64,000 nucleotides of DNA, taken from NCBI RefSeq assembly GCF_022761035.1, contig NZ_JAKWJP010000003.1, positions 124,001 to 188,000 on the forward strand, written 5' to 3'. Shown here piece after piece: positions 60,820-64,000 of this stretch (within the stretch, counting starts at the first letter, position 1; each line of letters begins with the position of its first letter). The translations under genes and the position numbers were made by a program. Source of the DNA: Microbacterium sp. SS28. GTDB lineage: Bacteria > Actinomycetota > Actinomycetes > Actinomycetales > Microbacteriaceae. The notes beneath the pieces were generated by a model that was not told where the DNA came from, did no database searches, and saw nothing but the letters and a program-made list of their open reading frames with translations.

Positions 60820-61733
60820 CCCTTGAGCGATCCGCTCACGAGGTCCAGTCGCCAGTAGCGCTGGAGGAAGAGGAACAGCAGGATCAGCGGGATGATCGCG
60901 AGGAGGCATCCCATGATGACCAGATTGAAGACGTTCAGCTGATCGGTGCCCTGGTTCATCATCGCGTAGAAGCCGACCGTCAGCGGGAAGGTCTCTTCGC
61001 GGCTGAGCATGATGTACGGCAGCAGGAAGTTGTTCCAGATCGCGACGAACTGCAGCAGGAAGATCGTGATGAGTCCCGGCACCATGGCGGGCAGGCCGAT
61101 CGAGCGGAACAGCCGCCATTCGCTCGCGCCGTCGAGGCGTCCCGCCTCGAGCAGCTCGTTCGGGACGACCGCGGCGGCATAGATGCGCGCGAGGTAGATC
61201 GAGAACGGGCTGATCGCGAACGGCAGCAGCACCGACCAGTAGGTGCCCGCGATGCCGAGCTTGGCGAGCAGCAGGTACTGCGGGATCGCGAGCACGACAC
61301 CGGGGATCAGCACGCCGATGAGCAGGAACGTGAAGACGAGCTGCTTGCCGCGGAACTCGTACTTCGCGAGGGCGTAGCCCGCGGCAGCGGCGACGGCCGT
61401 CGCCGCAAGCCCTCCGCCGACCGAGAACAGGATGCTGTTGCCGCTCCACACGAGGAAGGCGCCGTCGCCGAACTGCAGCAGTGCGACGAGATTCTCGAAG
61501 AAGCCGCCCGTGAAGCTGGGGACGAGCGTCGAGGTCGTGAACAGCTCGCCCGCGCTCTTCGTCGAGGCCGCGAGCAGCCAGTACACCGGGAAGAGCGAGT
61601 ACGCGGCGCCGACGAGGAGCATGACGGTCGGCCAGAAGCCGCCCTTGGGCGCGGCGGGCCGGCGCGGAGCGTCGGGGGCGGCGAGGCGAGGGTTCACCGG
61701 GGCGGACCGGCGGGTCTCGGTCGCGGCGCTCAT
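60816..61733 (-). CDS. Carbohydrate ABC transporter permease (MalG/UgpE type)
   Basis: 305 residues with about six membrane helices. The conserved EAA-loop reads NELLEAGRLDGASEWRLFRSIGLPAMVPGL, which contacts the ATPase. An N-terminal arginine-rich tail precedes TM1. The start overlaps the MalF-type permease by four bases. The ATPase for the system is not in the window, so a shared MsiK-type ATPase is probable. Confidence 0.92.
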   Translation of the reverse strand: MSAATETRRSAPVNPRLAAPDAPRRPAAPKGGFWPTVMLLVGAAYSLFPVYWLLAASTKSAGELFTTSTLVPSFTGGFFENLVALLQFGDGAFLVWSGNSILFSVGGGLAATAVAAAAGYALAKYEFRGKQLVFTFLLIGVLIPGVVLAIPQYLLLAKLGIAGTYWSVLLPFAISPFSIYLARIYAAAVVPNELLEAGRLDGASEWRLFRSIGLPAMVPGLITIFLLQFVAIWNNFLLPYIMLSREETFPLTVGFYAMMNQGTDQLNVFNLVIMGCLLAIIPLILLFLFLQRYWRLDLVSGSLKG

Positions 61734-62644
61734 GACTCTCCTCCGAAGGCGCGGGTGCGCAGCAGGCGCAGCAGGCCGAGGCTCGCGACCATCGTCACCA
61801 CCGTGATGATGACGGCGGTCGCGGATGCCCCGTACAGGTCGTTGGTGACGAAGGCGTCGCGGTAGACGAGCATCATCGGCACCCAGTCGGACGTGATCGA
61901 GTTCGTCAGGGTCATCATCATGTTGGGCTCGCTGAAGATCTGGAGGGCGCCGATGACGGTGAACAGGCCCGTCAGGATGACGCTGGGGAGGATGAGCGGC
62001 AGCTTGATCCGCAGCGCGAGCTGCGTCTCGCTGCAGCCGTCGAGACGAGCCGAGTCGTAGATCTCCTGAGGCAGTCCGCGCAGAGACGTGTAGAGGATCA
62101 CCATGTTGAATCCGATGGCGCCCCAGATGCAGACGTTCGCGACGGCGAAGAAGACCGAGGCCCCCTCGAGCGGATCGGGGACGGGCAGGCCGAAGAGCGT
62201 GAAGAGCTCGCCTGCGGGGCTCACGCCGGGCAGGTACATGAAGCCCCACATGACGGCGGCGATGACGCCGGGCACGGCGTAGGGGACGAAGATCGAGATG
62301 CGCGAGAAGCGCGTGAAGCGGCTCGAGAGGTGGTCGAGCAGCAGCGCGAACAGCAGCGCGAGGCCCATCGTGATGGGGACGGCGATGAGTGCGAGGACGA
62401 GCATGCGCCCGAACGAGGCGAGCAGTGCCGGGTTGGTGAGCGAGCGGACGTAGTTGTCGAGGCCCACGAAGACGTCGGTGGCGATGCCGATTCCGGATGC
62501 CGTCACGCGGCGTCCCTGGAGGCTCAGGAAGACCGTGTAGACGAGCGGCGCGAACAGCAGGCCGGCCGAGAGGACGATGGCGGGGGCCAGGAAGAGCCAC
62601 GGCGCGACGCGAGGTCGGTGGCTATGAGTGCGGAGAAGGGTCAT
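61730..62644 (-). CDS. Carbohydrate ABC transporter permease (MalF/UgpA type)
   Basis: 304 residues, about six helices. EAA-loop: QEIYDSARLDGCSETQLALRIKLPLILPSV. N-terminal segment RVAPWLFLAPAIVLSAGLLFAPLVYTVFLSL is the usual first helix of this type. It pairs with the MalG-type permease and the upstream binding protein. Confidence 0.92.
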   Translation of the reverse strand: MTLLRTHSHRPRVAPWLFLAPAIVLSAGLLFAPLVYTVFLSLQGRRVTASGIGIATDVFVGLDNYVRSLTNPALLASFGRMLVLALIAVPITMGLALLFALLLDHLSSRFTRFSRISIFVPYAVPGVIAAVMWGFMYLPGVSPAGELFTLFGLPVPDPLEGASVFFAVANVCIWGAIGFNMVILYTSLRGLPQEIYDSARLDGCSETQLALRIKLPLILPSVILTGLFTVIGALQIFSEPNMMMTLTNSITSDWVPMMLVYRDAFVTNDLYGASATAVIITVVTMVASLGLLRLLRTRAFGGES

Positions 62645-62654
62645 GGCTTCCTTT

Positions 62655-62685
62655 CGGGTGGGCCCGGAGCTTGCGGGCCCACCCG
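62655..62685. promoter_or_regulatory. Intra-operon hairpin between binding protein and permease
   Basis: A perfect 12-bp stem (CGGGTGGGCCCG with CGGGCCCACCCG) and 7-base loop. On the coding (minus) strand it lies after the binding-protein stop and just before the permease ribosome site, with no T-run. Such hairpins make binding-protein mRNA outnumber the permeases by partial termination or protection from 3' decay. Confidence 0.65.
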
Positions 62686-62707
62686 TCGGATCAGGGATGG
62701 GAGCGGA

Positions 62708-64000
62708 TCACTCGACCGTGAAGCCGAGCTTCTCCATGTCGGCGACGACGGCGTCCTGCACCGTCGTGAGGGCGTCCGCGAACGAGCCGCCCGAGCTGAT
62801 CGCCGTGCCGAAGGCATCGCCGAACGTGCTGTACGCGGTCGCGACGTTGGGGCCCCACGTGACGGGGACGGCCTCTTCGTCGGTCTTGGCGGCGAGCTCC
62901 CAGAAGTCGGTCTGCTCGGGGACGAGCGCCGCGGGGATCGTGTCCTTGAGACCCGGCAGCTCGCGGCCCGCGAGGTTCGCAGGCCAGATGCTCGCGTTCT
63001 CGATGTAGGCGGTGAGCGCCTCCGTCGAGTTGTTGAGCCAGATCGCGAACTCCTGCGCCTCCTTCGCGTGCTTCGTGCCGGTCGTGACGACGGTCGCCGA
63101 TCCCCCGAGCGCGGCAGAGACCGAGTCGCCCTCGTTCCACTGCGGGATCTGGACGGCGCCCCACTTGCCCGCCGTGTCGGGCGCGTTCTGGAGGATGAGC
63201 GGCGGCGCCCACACGGCGCTGAGCCAGCTCGCGAGCGTGCCGTCCGCGAGTGCGGCCTGCCACTCGGGCGTCCACGTCTTGAGGGTCGTCACGACGCCCT
63301 CGTCGACGAGGCCCTGCCAGTAGTCGGCGACCTTCGTGCTGCCTTCGCCGTCGATGCCGACCGACCACGTGCTCTCGTCCTGCGTCCACCACTCCGCGCT
63401 GGCCTGGGCGCTCAGCGCCGCGAAGAGCTGCGCGTCGTTGGCGGGGAAGGTCGCGAGGTACTTCGTGGGGTCGGCCGCGTGGATGGCGCGTGCGGCATCC
63501 GCATACTCGTCCCACGTCGTGGGGGCCTCGAGGCCCAGCGACTCGAAGATGTCGGCGCGGTAGTAGAGGAACTGCGGGCCCGTGCCCTGCGGCACGGCGA
63601 AGTTCTTGCCGTCGAACGTCGTGAGGTTCCAGGCCGAGGGCGCGATCTGGTCCTCGTAGTCGCCGAACGCCTCGGTGATGTCCGAGGCGACGCCGTTGAC
63701 GATGAGGTTCGGGAGGTTCTCGTACGTCGTGTTCGAGAGGTCGGGAAGGCTGCCCGCCTCCTTCGCGGCCGAGAGCTTCGCGACGATGTCGTTCGCTCCG
63801 ACCGACGTGTTGACCTCGACCTGCACGTCGGGGTGCGACTGGTTCCAGACCTCGACGATCTTGGCGATGTTGGGCGCCCAGGACCAGTACCGGAGGATGA
63901 CGGGGCCGTCCTCCTCGGTCTCCGCGGCGCTGCTCGCGCAGCCCGCCAGGAGCGAGGCCGCGAGCCCCACCGTGAGTGCGCCGGCGATGGCGCGGGACGT
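62708..64000 (-). CDS. Extracellular sugar-binding lipoprotein of the ABC importer (start beyond window)
   Basis: 430 residues visible; the start lies outside. The lipobox SLLAG-C (Cys about 21 residues in) marks lipid attachment. Body is SBP_bac_1 type: FAGDAL-like features absent, but PVILRYWSWAPNIAKIVEVWNQSHPDVQVEVNTS and GQ-style hinge segments fit a carbohydrate binder. Heads the operon SBP-permease-permease-DapA-DapA-AKR, so the ligand may be a sugar acid or modified sugar broken down by those enzymes. Confidence 0.9.
   Translation of the reverse strand, partial: TSRAIAGALTVGLAASLLAGCASSAAETEEDGPVILRYWSWAPNIAKIVEVWNQSHPDVQVEVNTSVGANDIVAKLSAAKEAGSLPDLSNTTYENLPNLIVNGVASDITEAFGDYEDQIAPSAWNLTTFDGKNFAVPQGTGPQFLYYRADIFESLGLEAPTTWDEYADAARAIHAADPTKYLATFPANDAQLFAALSAQASAEWWTQDESTWSVGIDGEGSTKVADYWQGLVDEGVVTTLKTWTPEWQAALADGTLASWLSAVWAPPLILQNAPDTAGKWGAVQIPQWNEGDSVSAALGGSATVVTTGTKHAKEAQEFAIWLNNSTEALTAYIENASIWPANLAGRELPGLKDTIPAALVPEQTDFWELAAKTDEEAVPVTWGPNVATAYSTFGDAFGTAISSGGSFADALTTVQDAVVADMEKLGFTVE

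Noticed and set aside
1..64000. CRISPR arrays, tRNA genes, riboswitches, prophage or transposase genes.
   Set aside because: No regular direct repeats with unique spacers, no cloverleaf-like intergenic sequence, no integrase/transposase motif seen by eye. Short structured RNAs could still be missed.

Overview
The window is very GC-rich DNA, with genes packed tightly on both strands. Many starts look leaderless (a TAnnnT box 6-12 bases before an ATG or GTG), and ATGA/GTGA overlaps are common. Protein content (RlmN, methylcitrate cycle, PadR/GntR/LacI-type operators, an RsrR-like Rrf2 regulator, large secreted starch enzymes) and codon habits point to a high-GC actinobacterium, most likely Microbacteriaceae (Microbacterium-like). 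I saw no rRNA, tRNA, CRISPR array, transposase, integrase or phage gene, and no gene-free stretch longer than 300 bases.

Layout. 0-4 kb: end of a secreted beta-propeller-like protein and a giant class III cyclase/AAA/TPR regulator. 4-7.7 kb: rlmN, a methyltransferase, an Imm5-like orphan, a hemerythrin and a MORN-like protein. 7.8-10.6 kb: three poorly characterised genes, including a small one-TM protein shaped like the EACC1 component of NTP-dependent conflict systems, followed immediately by a protein with an HELQH zinc-peptidase motif. 10.6-13.1 kb: small enzymes and an HxlR regulator. 13.2-17.65 kb: a RidA-MFS operon behind a palindromic operator, then a STAND NTPase without a visible effector domain. 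A 42-bp copy of the middle of hxlR lies directly after the STAND gene, so the segment is bracketed by direct repeats. 17.7-20.4 kb: an M64 metallopeptidase with a partner protein. 20.4-34.2 kb: SDRs, a DUF4407 protein, an RsrR-like regulator with its divergent NAD(P)-binding target, a heterodimeric ABC exporter, an aldo/keto reductase, NUDIX, VOC, RNase HI and a MarR/ABC-2 efflux operon.

34.3-40 kb: a secreted unknown protein and a GntR-controlled propionate operon (gntR-prpD-prpB-prpC-thioesterase). 40-48.5 kb: a 2021-residue secreted amylopullulanase behind LacI-type operators, convergent with a secreted choice-of-anchor I protein across a strong shared terminator. 48.7-57.9 kb: acyl-CoA oxidation genes: two acyl-CoA dehydrogenases, enoyl-CoA hydratase, SDR, an APH-like kinase, MarR, EtfB, EtfA and a cytochrome b protein with a repeat-rich N-terminus. 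One dehydrogenase/kinase pair looks like a split version of ACAD10/11 or of the levulinate enzymes LvaC/LvaA. 58-64 kb: a minus-strand uptake and catabolism operon: binding protein (start off the window), two permeases, two DapA-family lyases and an aldo/keto reductase.

The most unusual places are the EACC1-like/HELQH pair (8.8-10.6 kb), the repeat-bracketed STAND segment (12.9-17.7 kb), the RsrR-like regulator with Asn at a ligand position, the split ACAD11-type module (50.7-53.8 kb), and the cytochrome b protein with an RRGLPR repeat and dispersed repeats inside its coding sequence.
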